Source: Erwinia tracheiphila (GTDB lineage: Bacteria > Pseudomonadota > Gammaproteobacteria > Enterobacterales > Enterobacteriaceae). From it: 64,000 nt of DNA. Made by a program: the position numbers and the translations under genes. The stretch is taken from assembly GCF_021365465.1 (NCBI RefSeq), contig NZ_CP089932.1, positions 3,782,001 through 3,846,000 of the forward strand, written 5' to 3'. The notes beneath the pieces are model-generated. The model saw only the letters and a list, made by a program, of their open reading frames with translations, ran no database searches and was not told where the DNA came from. Below are positions 52,295 to 60,724 of this stretch, piece by piece. Within the stretch, counting starts at the first letter, position 1; the number at the start of each line of letters is the position of its first letter.

Positions 52295-52948
52295 TTAATT
52301 TCCGAAGTTATTGGTGAAGTTTTTACGGTTTTCGCCAAAGCCGAATGCCTGGCGGGTGACAATACGGTATTTAGCCCCCACTCCCGAAGGTCGGGGTAGC
52401 AGATCAAAGTTATCAAGCAGCAGGCGCAATCTTTCATCCGGGTTAAAATTAAACACATACCAGATGTAAGACATATCGGGGGGATCGAGGACAAATACTT
52501 TGCCGTTCTCATCGCTGAAAAAGCGCTGAAGAAAGGCGTTAATATTGGTAATCGTCGGGCTTTCCGTCAGGGTGAAATAGCGCATTCTCACCAGCAGGCG
52601 CTTTTGCGCTGTGGTCAGAGTCAGCGTGTAATCGGCGTTGCGCCTGAAATTGGATTTAAAATTGCGCTTATTAGCGCCGAAACCATAACCGATTTTATTT
52701 TTGTCGCTGGGTGGAACATCAATTCCCAGCGGTACATCCAGAATGCGCCCCCATACCGCCAGACCAAAATCATTCGCGGTATCGATATTAAATACATCGC
52801 GATACCAGTTACGCCAGAATTCCACCGTTGCACGGTTGAAATACGCAGATTTATAGTGTGCCAGTGCTTTAATATTATCCGAATTTTCATACTGCCACAG
52901 AATGGCTTTCAGCATGTCGGAATGAAAATCAAGGGACTGTATTGTCAT
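52295..52948 (-). CDS. DUF2612 baseplate/fibre-connecting protein
   Basis: 217 residues. FNRATVEFWRNWYRDVFNID, then TANDFGLAVWGRILDVPLGI, and the tail SGVGAKYRIVTRQAFGFGEN match DUF2612 found between the gpJ-like baseplate gene and the fibre gene of simple myoviruses. It overlaps its upstream neighbour by four bases. Confidence 0.8.
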   Translation of the reverse strand: MTIQSLDFHSDMLKAILWQYENSDNIKALAHYKSAYFNRATVEFWRNWYRDVFNIDTANDFGLAVWGRILDVPLGIDVPPSDKNKIGYGFGANKRNFKSNFRRNADYTLTLTTAQKRLLVRMRYFTLTESPTITNINAFLQRFFSDENGKVFVLDPPDMSYIWYVFNFNPDERLRLLLDNFDLLPRPSGVGAKYRIVTRQAFGFGENRKNFTNNFGN

Positions 52949-54132
52949 ACGATAACCACCTGCACGGCGTTGCGCCGGAGTCTGGCAACGGCGTTTATCT
53001 GCACGGGGATCCCGTCTGTTGACCAGGTCACCCCATCGGTTGATAACTCGACCTTCAGCACAAACAATCGCGGTTCAGCCGTATTGACCGCCGCCGCAAT
53101 TTCAAACGGCGAAACGTCACGCCCGACCGCCAGACCATCATCTGTATCGGTTTCACCGGCTACCCATTTTTCAACCGCATCGGGGATCAGGGTCTGCGCA
53201 TCAAAGGGACTTTTGCGCACCGTCACCCGACAAAAAACGGTAATTTCCTTTGGCCTGTCAAATTTGACGTTATACACCTGACCGCTGGACGGCTCTGTCA
53301 CCTCAACCGTTTCACTGCCGTTGTACGCGGCACCCACTGTTTTAGTACGTAACAGGGCAACAGCGATTTCCTCACGCGGCCCGCCATCAACACAGACATA
53401 GATGCTGTGCTTGACCAGCGGAACGCCATCAATGACCTGATCCGCATCCGTATAGTTTTCACGATACGACAGGGATTCCACACCCTCGATATCGTACAAC
53501 GCCGAGATGATCGCCTCTCCGACACTCACCGTGTTTTTGGCAAGCGTATTTCTGCGACGACGCCGGGTACGTATGTCGGATTCCGCTACCCTCCCCAGCA
53601 CCGCATCAGCCGGATTGTTTACTGTTTCCCAGCCAAGAACTGAACTTGCCACCCGGACAAGTTTACCTGCCCCACAGCCTACCGGCCCGGATTCAAGCGA
53701 GCGCATATCGCCTTTTGTTACCCCATCGCTCCCGATAATCAGTACGCTGGTCGTTTCAAACGCATCCCCTGCCTGCGTTTCGGCCAGAGAGCCTTTCGGT
53801 ATCAGAGTCTGTGGTACGCCTGCAAACTGAACATTCGTCAAAAAAGAATGCGTTGCGGACAGCCGCTGCCCGCCCATCAGCGCCCAGATAGCATCGAGGA
53901 AGATCCCCCCGGCTATGTCCGGGTTTATCTGGTTCGCCAGTTCTGCGTTATTGCGGGCGATAGCGTCCCGATTTTCCACTTCCATTGTGACCAGTGCGCC
54001 CTGCGGGGTTTCAGACGACAGGTCAATTTCCTGACCAAAGACATCCCGAAACTCATTTTCTACCTGCTCCCGCAAAGTGGAGGTATCAGGGATAATCACT
54101 CCTGTGCTTGCTATAAACTGATAATCAGACAT
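52945..54132 (-). CDS. Baseplate J-like protein
   Basis: 395 residues. MSDYQFIASTGVIIPDTSTL, then REQVENEFRDVFGQEIDLSS, then ETPQGALVT, and LANQINPDIAGGIFLDAIWA are the Baseplate_J start. The C-terminus has the usual DDGLAVGRDVSPFEIAAAVN. It is the wedge component that forms the baseplate iris. Overlaps gp25-like gene by eight bases. Confidence 0.92.
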   Translation of the reverse strand: MSDYQFIASTGVIIPDTSTLREQVENEFRDVFGQEIDLSSETPQGALVTMEVENRDAIARNNAELANQINPDIAGGIFLDAIWALMGGQRLSATHSFLTNVQFAGVPQTLIPKGSLAETQAGDAFETTSVLIIGSDGVTKGDMRSLESGPVGCGAGKLVRVASSVLGWETVNNPADAVLGRVAESDIRTRRRRRNTLAKNTVSVGEAIISALYDIEGVESLSYRENYTDADQVIDGVPLVKHSIYVCVDGGPREEIAVALLRTKTVGAAYNGSETVEVTEPSSGQVYNVKFDRPKEITVFCRVTVRKSPFDAQTLIPDAVEKWVAGETDTDDGLAVGRDVSPFEIAAAVNTAEPRLFVLKVELSTDGVTWSTDGIPVQINAVARLRRNAVQVVIV

Positions 54133-54469
54133 TAAGCGTTATCCTCCCGTAGAGGGTGCTGATCACGGCGGTGTAATGAAGCTCGTTGTTTTCAATCGAG
54201 GCAGAAAAGAAATCGACTGCCAGAACCTGTGAAATTTCCCGCATACGCTCGCGGAACGCTGCCTCAAACATCGGTAAATCAGCATCGCGGCCAAAGGTGG
54301 TTTTCCAGTACGGTATTCCCTTGTCCGTCTTGTGCAACATTTCACCCCGTAACGCTCTGGCATAGTGCATGCAGCAATTTTTCACCGCCGCTTCACCACG
54401 AACCAAAGCCAGATTGCCATCGTTTCCGAGGTAAATATCATTACCTTCATTAACATCAAACGTCATCAT
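54125..54469 (-). CDS. Baseplate wedge protein (gp25-like)
   Basis: 114 residues: MMTFDVNEGNDIYLGNDGNL, ALVRGEAAVKNCCMHYARAL, RGEMLHKTDKGIPYWKTTFG. The pattern is that of gpW/gp25-like wedge proteins (G...V.q........GE...d...G.p). Starts the sheath polymerisation platform together with gpJ. Confidence 0.8.
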   Translation of the reverse strand: MMTFDVNEGNDIYLGNDGNLALVRGEAAVKNCCMHYARALRGEMLHKTDKGIPYWKTTFGRDADLPMFEAAFRERMREISQVLAVDFFSASIENNELHYTAVISTLYGRITLNV

Positions 54470-54528
54470 TTCGAAGCTCCGCCAGTTAAGAGATCGTGAG
54501 CATCATTGACTAAAACACTGAGTGCCAT
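54466..54528 (-). CDS. Possible 20-aa ORF coupled to gp25-like gene
   Basis: MALSVLVNDAHDLLTGGASK with a ccagga site ten bases before the ATG; its stop overlaps the next start (ATGA). It may be a translational-coupling leader or a degenerate gene. Too short to judge. Confidence 0.35.
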   Translation of the reverse strand: MALSVLVNDAHDLLTGGASK

Positions 54529-54550
54529 TTTATTTATCCTGGTATTTTTG

Positions 54551-54838
54551 TTACCGTCTTTCTGATATTTCAGATAAAACTTTAAGCGCATTGACGGCTG
54601 CCATACCATCATCACCCTCAGCAAGGCGCTTTAGCTTTCTGACTATCCAATCCCGGCTCAAACACTGAATCACCTCCAGCCGTTTACTGCTAATGAGAAA
54701 ATCAATGTCAGTTACCGTATCCGGGTCGTCATTAAGATATTTTGTCAGTTCCTTTATATCCGAATCTGAATAGCCATCGATGGAGAGAGTGCTAATCACA
54801 TCGTCCAGTTCCGTGATATTTCGTATAGTCAGGGTCAT
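54551..54838 (-). CDS. Small tail-module protein, unknown
   Basis: 95 residues (MTLTIRNITELDDVISTLSI...). Acidic and helical, no known motif; ends AAVNALKVLSEISERR. It overlaps the spike gene by four bases, so it belongs to the tail operon. Possibly an accessory gene. Confidence 0.6.
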   Translation of the reverse strand: MTLTIRNITELDDVISTLSIDGYSDSDIKELTKYLNDDPDTVTDIDFLISSKRLEVIQCLSRDWIVRKLKRLAEGDDGMAAVNALKVLSEISERR

Positions 54839-55527
54839 AATGGGTTTCCTGTGTTGTCACTACCTCGCTGAACACCGCCATGCTGGTGATCAGCACCAAT
54901 ATTTTTACCGTTATGCCGCATCAATCCGCCGTTTGACTCACTGTTGCCGTTAGTCTGGTGGTTGCCGTTCACCGTCACGTTACCGTTAAAAATGCTCTCA
55001 GCGGCGTTAACTTCAAACACTGGCGTATCCAGTACGCACTTATCGTTATGCAACGCCAGACACACGCTGCCATCCAGCGACTGGATCACCAGCGCATCAA
55101 TATTTTTGCCATCCACCATCCAGCCTTTAACACTGTCTGGAAAAAACATCGCATCACTGAATGATTTCAGCCGGTGGGTATTAGGCTCATCCTCCAGACC
55201 GCCGCGCTGAAAAATCAGACTGATATCGCGATCATTGGCTTTCAGCCAGCCAAAATCTCCCGGTTTTAGCGGTACCCGGATAAAGAATCCGCCGCCGCCA
55301 AAGCGGAAAACAGGAATATTATGAACCGGAGCACGGGGGATTCTCTGTCCTTCGGTTGACACCATCATCACCAGCGGTTTAATCACCGCGCGATTAGTGG
55401 CATCGTCATAACTGACCACCGTTGCGGGTAACATATCGTCGGTGTTCATCATCAGGTTACGAAAAGCGCCCATAAGCTGCCCTGCCAGACTGGATTCACT
55501 GGCAATATCGGTATTCGGTTTATTCAT
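54835..55527 (-). CDS. Baseplate spike protein (Gp138 N-terminal family)
   Basis: 230 residues. LMGAFRNLMMNTDDMLPATV, then VSYDDATNRAVIKPLVMMVS, and FFIRVPLKPGDFGWLKANDR, DISLIFQ are the Gp138 OB-fold start. The C-terminus holds a beta-helical spike with Asn/Gly repeats (NGNVTVNGNHQTNGNSESNG) ending GADHQHGGVQ. It forms the membrane-piercing tip. Confidence 0.88.
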   Translation of the reverse strand: MNKPNTDIASESSLAGQLMGAFRNLMMNTDDMLPATVVSYDDATNRAVIKPLVMMVSTEGQRIPRAPVHNIPVFRFGGGGFFIRVPLKPGDFGWLKANDRDISLIFQRGGLEDEPNTHRLKSFSDAMFFPDSVKGWMVDGKNIDALVIQSLDGSVCLALHNDKCVLDTPVFEVNAAESIFNGNVTVNGNHQTNGNSESNGGLMRHNGKNIGADHQHGGVQRGSDNTGNPL

Positions 55528-55530
55528 TGG

Positions 55531-56346
55531 TTAAGCCCGTTTACAGGTGGCCTGATAAAAGAAGGGATCGTCGTGTGAGGCGACATCGAACTTAAGCTGC
55601 TCGATGATGTAATCACCATCTAAAGAAGGGTTAAATTTACTCTCCAGCCGTAACGTACCGCCCAGGCTGGATTCACCGTCGATAAGCCAGGTAACATCAA
55701 GACCTTTTTCGGTGGCTTTGGGTAGCCCGACCATACCGGTATTCTGGTTGACGATTTTGATTCGCCCTTTGACTGCCCCGGCTTCGTCCTTCACATACAG
55801 AACATCATCATCGATAAAGGCTTTAACGCCGCCGCCATCCTGCAACCGCTCGACCTGTTTCAGCTTTGAGCCGCAAAAATACCAGTTAGCAATATTTTTA
55901 TCCGTGGCCTGAAAGTCGAGACGTACACCACAGTCCCGCGCAACCCCTGCGGATATTTCACTCAGCTTACTCATCGCGCCGGAGGACGTTGCCACGATAT
56001 CCCGCGCGCTGCCGTTACCCGTTTTTGCTTTCAGCGTTAACGTCACGTCAGGCGGGCTGGAAGGTTCAGCGCTGACAATATCCCCCACGAAAAGGCGAAA
56101 TACGCCGGTACTCACCCGCCCGGCTTCCAGTATGAGCCGGGAGGGTTGTTTGCTTTTGTTATAAGGGCTGGTTTCCGTCAACAGCATATTGCGGGTGGTC
56201 GCATTCAGGCCATCAATACTGACCGTGCATTCATTCTGCAACGGATTAGCATATTTGGTGCCGCTGGCTTTCACCCGCAGCCCCTCATACCACTGTATAC
56301 GCCCGCTGACTTCTACCCCCACCCTGATCCGCCTTAAATCAATCAT
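55531..56346 (-). CDS. Baseplate hub protein (gp27-like)
   Basis: 271 residues from MIDLRRIRVGVEVSGRIQWY (56346), whose ATGA overlaps the stop of the previous gene; an upstream Met at 56427 is less likely. GTKYANPLQNECTVSIDGLN, GRVSTGVFRLFVGDIVSAEP and WLIDGESSLGGTLRLESKFN are those of the hub/late-control D-like family. Connects tube and spike. Confidence 0.75.
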   Translation of the reverse strand: MIDLRRIRVGVEVSGRIQWYEGLRVKASGTKYANPLQNECTVSIDGLNATTRNMLLTETSPYNKSKQPSRLILEAGRVSTGVFRLFVGDIVSAEPSSPPDVTLTLKAKTGNGSARDIVATSSGAMSKLSEISAGVARDCGVRLDFQATDKNIANWYFCGSKLKQVERLQDGGGVKAFIDDDVLYVKDEAGAVKGRIKIVNQNTGMVGLPKATEKGLDVTWLIDGESSLGGTLRLESKFNPSLDGDYIIEQLKFDVASHDDPFFYQATCKRA

Positions 56347-56632
56347 CCGGCCCCCAGAATACCAGGCTTTGCGTTTTGCCAAACTCCTCATACCAGGGCA
56401 GAGCATCGCGTTCAGTGATAAACGCAAAATTACCGGCTGAGGCCAGATAGTAATAAGGTATTAAGGGCGCATCTGTTGTTGCCCTGGTCGCCAGCATGAC
56501 AACCTCATCATTGCGGCGAATATCACACACCATCATATTTCGCGCGACTTTGATCGTCAGATCCCAGCGGTTATCGTCAATGGTAATTTGCAGGCGCTGG
56601 TTCGGCACCGGGTTTAACGGTATTTCACGCAT
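56339..56632 (-). CDS. Baseplate plug protein (Pam3 gp18-like)
   Basis: 97 residues: MREIPLNPVPNQRLQITIDD, NRWDLTIKVARNMMVCDIRR, NDEVVMLATRATTDAPLIPY. The opening IPL.P.PNQ....tld...w.l....r...m...i...g is the signature of the small baseplate plug family of simple myoviruses. Lies between Dit-like and hub genes. Confidence 0.8.
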   Translation of the reverse strand: MREIPLNPVPNQRLQITIDDNRWDLTIKVARNMMVCDIRRNDEVVMLATRATTDAPLIPYYYLASAGNFAFITERDALPWYEEFGKTQSLVFWGPDD

Positions 56633-56637
56633 CGTAT

Positions 56638-57147
56638 TTATCCTCCCAATACCCTGACCAGAACCGATTTCTTCCGTTCTTCTGATACCGATTTTGTCTG
56701 TGCGCCGCCCCTTTTAACGGTACTGGACTGCGATGGCTTCTGAACTTTTTTGGGTGGCAAATCACCGTATTCAGGTGTCACGCTGCGCCATTCAGTGAAT
56801 CGCAGAGATAACTGGATGGCATCGGCCATCTCAGCAGTCTCATCGTGGTAGAAATTGACCAGCAGCATGGGCTGGTAGGTTTTGACTCTGGTCTGGATAC
56901 CTACCAGCTTGTTCTGTTCCCATGCTTGCTGCATCAGACCAAAAGCATTTTTAAGCTCACCGGATAAAATCAGATCCATGCCAATTTCCACGGCCTGCAC
57001 AACAACATGATCGCTACGGGTTTCCCCTGACTCGACCTGAAAAGTGGTGGCTTTGTGCTCGTCGCGGACATTGATTTTTATCGGGCTGGCGGTTTCAAAC
57101 AGCGTGGTAAAACTGTCGGTATCGAAGATTTTTACGTCAGTGATCAT
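56638..57147 (-). CDS. Dit-like tail protein (DUF6046-like)
   Basis: 169 residues: MITDVKIFDTDSFTTLFETA, FQVESGETRSDHVVVQAVEI, MADAIQLSLRFTEWRSVTPE. The pattern 'ESG...D H.v..p..i...l..sg' belongs to the Dit N-terminal-type family that joins tape measure and baseplate. The C-terminus is basic and flexible. Overlaps the tape measure gene by four bases. Confidence 0.75.
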   Translation of the reverse strand: MITDVKIFDTDSFTTLFETASPIKINVRDEHKATTFQVESGETRSDHVVVQAVEIGMDLILSGELKNAFGLMQQAWEQNKLVGIQTRVKTYQPMLLVNFYHDETAEMADAIQLSLRFTEWRSVTPEYGDLPPKKVQKPSQSSTVKRGGAQTKSVSEERKKSVLVRVLGG

Positions 57148-58832
57148 ATTGCCAGCCCCGTTTGCGTTTGCTGCCCCAGATCCTGCAACTGCTCCTGCAA
57201 TGCGTCTTTCGTACCCGCCGCCATGCCTTTAGCATCGGTTGCTTTGGTTTCAACCTTCACTTCCCCAATATTCAGGGTGGTTTCATTCTTCACGCTGGAA
57301 CGATTGCTGATCGCCTGGCTGGTCACGGGGTTGAGGGGGTGATTATTCGCCGCCGCAATCTGGGCTTTTCCCTGCTCGACCATATTCTGTGTATCCTGCT
57401 GTGGCGAGGGGCGTTCAGCTTCGGGAATACGGTGTGTCACCTCCCCCTCAGCGCTGATTTTGCGCTCTACGGTGAGTTCTTTTTCATCCTCAGCACCAAA
57501 CCAGCCCTTCACTTTTGACCAGCCTTTCTGGATTGTATCCAGACCGCCGCTTATCCAGCCAATCACCTTCTGCACCTGCTCCCACATCCAGGTAAATATG
57601 CCGACAACGGCATCCGCCACGTTATCGAAGACGCCCCCGAACTGTGCCCCCCATTTAACCAGACTTTTTATTGAGTCCAGCAACCAGCCAATAAACTGGT
57701 TCAGAGCGTTATTCATTGTGTTGTAAGCATCCACCACCACATCAGCAACGAATTTAGCGGCGATTTTCAGGTACTCAAACAGGGTATTGAATGCCTCCCA
57801 CAGCGTCATAATGACCTGTTTAAGTTCAGGATAAGCATCAAGAATTCGCCCGATCATCGAATCATTGCCGTCGATAAAATTCATGATGTCGTCGTAAACC
57901 AGTGCGAACGCTGCGGCGAACGCTGCGGCAAGCGCCGCAATGATGGCGATAATAGCGAGTATTGGCCAGGTTGCCGCCAGCGTGGCAGCAGCAGCGGCAA
58001 GCATCGGAGGAACGTAGTACGCTGCGACCGCCACACCGACCGCGAGGAAAAAACCGATGATCAGGTTCTTATTTTCCCGGCAAAAACCAACAAATTTACT
58101 CAGCCATTCCATACCCTTAGTCAGGTAAGGCAACACCATTTCGAGGAAGCTGTTTTTTAACAGGCCGGATGATTGCCTGAACCCCTGCATGGCCTGGTTA
58201 AAACGCCGGGACTGTTCGATACTCTCTTTGGTAATGCCAGAGTATTCTTTTTGCAGGCCCATCATGCGCTCCATCTCATGACGGCCTTTCATCATCAACT
58301 CAATCGTTTTGTCGTCCGTCACCCCAAGGTTTGCAAGGTGCGCTTTGGCTTTGTCAAAGCTCATCCCCTTCACTTTATCTGCTGTAGCGAGGATTTTTTC
58401 CATCGAGTCCGTTGTGCCGCCGAAGGCTTTTGCCATTGCCGACAAATCAGCCTGGGCACTTTCCCTCGCTCCGCCAATTTCGGCAACTGAACCCGCAAAA
58501 GCATCCACATCCGCCGTCGCCACATTGATCTTCTTACCCAGCTTATCAAGCGCCTCCACTTCTTCCGCACGTGAAACAGACTCACTGAAGATAGAAGACA
58601 CCCCCAAAAATAAGCCAAGTATTCCAAGCGTTTTTTGAGCTAACGAAGCAACACTGGTTTCCGTTCCGCTGGCAAAATCACTGACGCTTTTTGCCGCTTT
58701 ATCGGCCTCATGCTGCGCTTGTTTCATACCATCAATAATATCGTCGGTAGAGCGCTGAACATTTTCAAACGCCGCGTCGGCCTGCCGGGTGTCGAATTCA
58801 AACACCTGCACAAAGGTATCTAACAGAGACAT
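57144..58832 (-). CDS. Tape measure protein
   Basis: 562 residues, short for the family, predicting a short tail. A long helical N-terminal half (AAFENVQRSTDDIIDGMKQA...) is followed by hydrophobic segments (IIGFFLAVGVAVAAYYVPPM, ILAIIAIIAALAAAFAAAFA), then more helix and a charged tail. It sets tail length and enters the host membrane on injection. The start codon overlaps the TAA of the -1 frame of the chaperone gene. Confidence 0.9.
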   Translation of the reverse strand: MSLLDTFVQVFEFDTRQADAAFENVQRSTDDIIDGMKQAQHEADKAAKSVSDFASGTETSVASLAQKTLGILGLFLGVSSIFSESVSRAEEVEALDKLGKKINVATADVDAFAGSVAEIGGARESAQADLSAMAKAFGGTTDSMEKILATADKVKGMSFDKAKAHLANLGVTDDKTIELMMKGRHEMERMMGLQKEYSGITKESIEQSRRFNQAMQGFRQSSGLLKNSFLEMVLPYLTKGMEWLSKFVGFCRENKNLIIGFFLAVGVAVAAYYVPPMLAAAAATLAATWPILAIIAIIAALAAAFAAAFALVYDDIMNFIDGNDSMIGRILDAYPELKQVIMTLWEAFNTLFEYLKIAAKFVADVVVDAYNTMNNALNQFIGWLLDSIKSLVKWGAQFGGVFDNVADAVVGIFTWMWEQVQKVIGWISGGLDTIQKGWSKVKGWFGAEDEKELTVERKISAEGEVTHRIPEAERPSPQQDTQNMVEQGKAQIAAANNHPLNPVTSQAISNRSSVKNETTLNIGEVKVETKATDAKGMAAGTKDALQEQLQDLGQQTQTGLAI

Positions 58833-58960
58833 TATCGGTTTCCTGCGGCGGCAAGCGCCTCGTTATAGCGGTTGGTCACAGCGATTTCCCACAAGTCCAT
58901 CGCCTCTTCCAGGTCTATTGATGTTTTGAGTTCTGTGAAGCTGGCGAGTTTTTCTGAGAT
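58832..58960 (-). CDS. Tail chaperone C-terminal extension in -1 frame
   Basis: From the sequence cagaaaaactc near 58944-58954 a -1 frame is open: SEKLASFTELKTSIDLEEAM, then DLWEIAVTNRYNEALAAAGNR, ending TAA at 58832, where the tape measure ATG overlaps (taATG). The G-AAA-AAC run allows slippage. The arrangement is like lambda gpG-gpGT. The extension has no start codon of its own, supporting frameshift expression. Confidence 0.55.
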   Translation of the reverse strand: MSEKLASFTELKTSIDLEEAMDLWEIAVTNRYNEALAAAGNR

Positions 58961-59373
58961 GATGACTGCAAAGAATCCATCAGCGTTTTTATAATCGACG
59001 GGAGTGAATCGCTGATTTTGCCCAGCAGGTAAGGCAGGAAACCTTTGCTCCCGACGTTGCCGAAAAAACTGGTGTTGTACCTCAGCATTTCCAGTTCAAG
59101 GCGGATCAGCGCTTCACCGTCCGGTACATGGTTATCAATCAGCGTCTGGGTTTTCAGATAAATTTCAGCGCCATCACGCTCCACGGCGACGTGCGCCATC
59201 ATTTTCAGCATGGCTTCTTTACTGATTTCGTAGTCGCCAATTTTGGGTGCGTTCGACAGCGGATATTTTGCCAGGATTTCACGCCCCAGCGTGGCGGGTA
59301 GTCGGCTGATCACAAAGGTGTGCACCTCACCATCAACATCTTTAATTTCGATATCTTTCGGCTTTATCAACAT
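58915..59373 (-). CDS. Tail assembly chaperone
   Basis: 152 residues from MLIKPKDIEIKDVDGEVHTF (59373), with TTGGAG upstream. VISRLPATLGREILAKYPLS, YEISKEAMLKMMAHVAVERD and LEMLRYNTSFFGNVGSKGFL fit the chaperone located between tail tube and tape measure. The frame ends SQNSKHQ, but a -1 shift near the end extends it by about 41 residues. Confidence 0.8.
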   Translation of the reverse strand: MLIKPKDIEIKDVDGEVHTFVISRLPATLGREILAKYPLSNAPKIGDYEISKEAMLKMMAHVAVERDGAEIYLKTQTLIDNHVPDGEALIRLELEMLRYNTSFFGNVGSKGFLPYLLGKISDSLPSIIKTLMDSLQSSSQKNSPASQNSKHQ

Positions 59374-59385
59374 AGTGACTCCAAT

Positions 59386-59414
59386 AAAAAAGGCCGCACC
59401 GAAGCGCAGCCTTG
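59386..59414 (-). terminator. Terminator just before the tail chaperone gene
   Basis: On the minus strand AAGGCTGCGC-TTCG-GTGCGGCCTT is followed by TTTTTT. It ends 13 bases before the chaperone ATG, inside the tail operon. It would cut late transcription unless polymerase is antiterminated, and may mark the edge of the inserted accessory genes. Confidence 0.8.
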
Positions 59415-59504
59415 AGTTAGTTACCAGATAGCGTCTGGCTGCGCACTTCCTCATCTGGTATCGTCAAATCGCCAAAAATGGCACACCATATTCAAGGATT
59501 AGGG

Positions 59505-60035
59505 ATGACCAAAAGAAAGTTCACCTTTTATCATGCTGACAGAAGTGATTCCCTGTCACCTTTATCAACACTTATATCGTTTAACGGGCTTTCCCTGTTT
59601 GGGGAAAACTATATGCAACGAATAAATAGTAATGATCCAAACATCGTGCTACACCCTGAAGTTCAAAGAGAAATGCTATGTGAAGATATTCGACAAAAGC
59701 AGTTTCCTACAAGACCAAGCCGATTTTCATGCCTGTTCGGGGCAAATAGTATTGCTGAAGCAGAATCCTTTGCAAAATTTATCACTCCACGTCCGGTTAA
59801 CCCGGTAAAAATATATGAAGTATTTGCCGATGATTTCTTTATTTGCGATATGAAATGGCTGGATTTCGTTACCGATAGTTTTGAGCAGAAAATATTCAAC
59901 ACCAACGGATACTGGTACCCGGCAATTACTCAACACGCTCCCGTTACTGGCGAAAGGGCATTGCCAGCAATTGAAGCCCTGCTACCCCTACCAGTTGAAA
60001 TCGGGAAAGTAGTTAGTATTCTCGACTTTGTCTGA
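59505..60035 (+). CDS. DUF2441-like accessory gene in the tail module
   Basis: 176 residues from MTKRKFTFYHADRSDSLSPL, with aaggattaggg upstream. FYHADRSDSLS, GLSLFGENYM, FPTRPSRFSCLFGANSIAEA, then ESFAKF, and VKIYEVFADDFFICDMKWLD resemble DUF2441-type proteins; an ADP-ribosyltransferase-like fold is a guess. It is transcribed against the tail operon, so it is probably a moron with its own promoter. It is convergent with the small gene at 60013 and overlaps its end. Confidence 0.6.
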   Translation: MTKRKFTFYHADRSDSLSPLSTLISFNGLSLFGENYMQRINSNDPNIVLHPEVQREMLCEDIRQKQFPTRPSRFSCLFGANSIAEAESFAKFITPRPVNPVKIYEVFADDFFICDMKWLDFVTDSFEQKIFNTNGYWYPAITQHAPVTGERALPAIEALLPLPVEIGKVVSILDFV

Positions 60036-60201
60036 CCTCCCCGGTAAACACCATAGGCCGATACTGAGGTGTAAACAAACCCCATAACACTTCGGATAAC
60101 ACCGCTTTATATAGCTCTTCATTTTCAGCCTGATAATCAAACCTCGTTGAAGGTGATACAAACAGTACGTCACCTTCATCAGAAATAATCTGCACTTTCA
60201 T
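60013..60201 (-). CDS. Small accessory protein, unknown
   Basis: 62 residues: MKVQIISDEGDVLFVSPSTR, then FDYQAENEELYKAVLSEVLW. AGGGG stands before the ATG. Located between tube and chaperone genes on the operon strand and overlapping tail-to-tail the plus-strand accessory gene. Function unknown. Confidence 0.55.
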   Translation of the reverse strand: MKVQIISDEGDVLFVSPSTRFDYQAENEELYKAVLSEVLWGLFTPQYRPMVFTGEVRQSREY

Positions 60202-60261
60202 TAACTACCCCTTTTCAACTAATGCATCATCGTAAAAAGGCGGGATATTCCCGCCTGATGG

Positions 60262-60717
60262 TTAACGAACGCGTGTACTGTCAAAGTCCTGGAACACAAA
60301 GGTATAAGCCTTTGATTTAAGACGCCCACCGCTGGCAGCGGAGTTACCGCGACTGCCGTTGGTAATCTTCCCGTTTCGCGCGGTGGTGGTCGCGCCGTCA
60401 CCGTAGGACGCCACCAGCGTAATAATATCTCCGGCGTGTCTGCGGCCACGTTTGGCCGTGTTGGCTTCCAGCAGGATCGCCAGATTCTGATCTTCTTCAC
60501 TCCCCGGTAGCACGTTTATCGTCACCGTCTGCGGGGTTGGTGTTGACCAGGACACCAGATTGCCGTTGATATCCATACCGGTCTGGGCGATATCGACAGC
60601 TGGCAGATCGAACGGGTCAGCATCATCGGCGAAAGCCGTTACCAGTATCCCTGCCGGAAAGGTTGTACTGGCCTGAACCAACAGGCTGAGGCCGGTTGCA
60701 GATACATCATTCATCAT
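60262..60717 (-). CDS. Tail tube protein (DUF3277-like)
   Basis: 151 residues. FPAGILVTAFADDADPFDLP, then AVDIAQTGMDINGNLVSWST, and INVLPGSEEDQNLAILLEAN resemble the DUF3277 tube family of contractile phages. It follows the sheath gene directly, as expected. A second in-frame Met one codon later is possible as start. Confidence 0.82.
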   Translation of the reverse strand: MMNDVSATGLSLLVQASTTFPAGILVTAFADDADPFDLPAVDIAQTGMDINGNLVSWSTPTPQTVTINVLPGSEEDQNLAILLEANTAKRGRRHAGDIITLVASYGDGATTTARNGKITNGSRGNSAASGGRLKSKAYTFVFQDFDSTRVR

Positions 60718-60724
60718 TTAGTCC

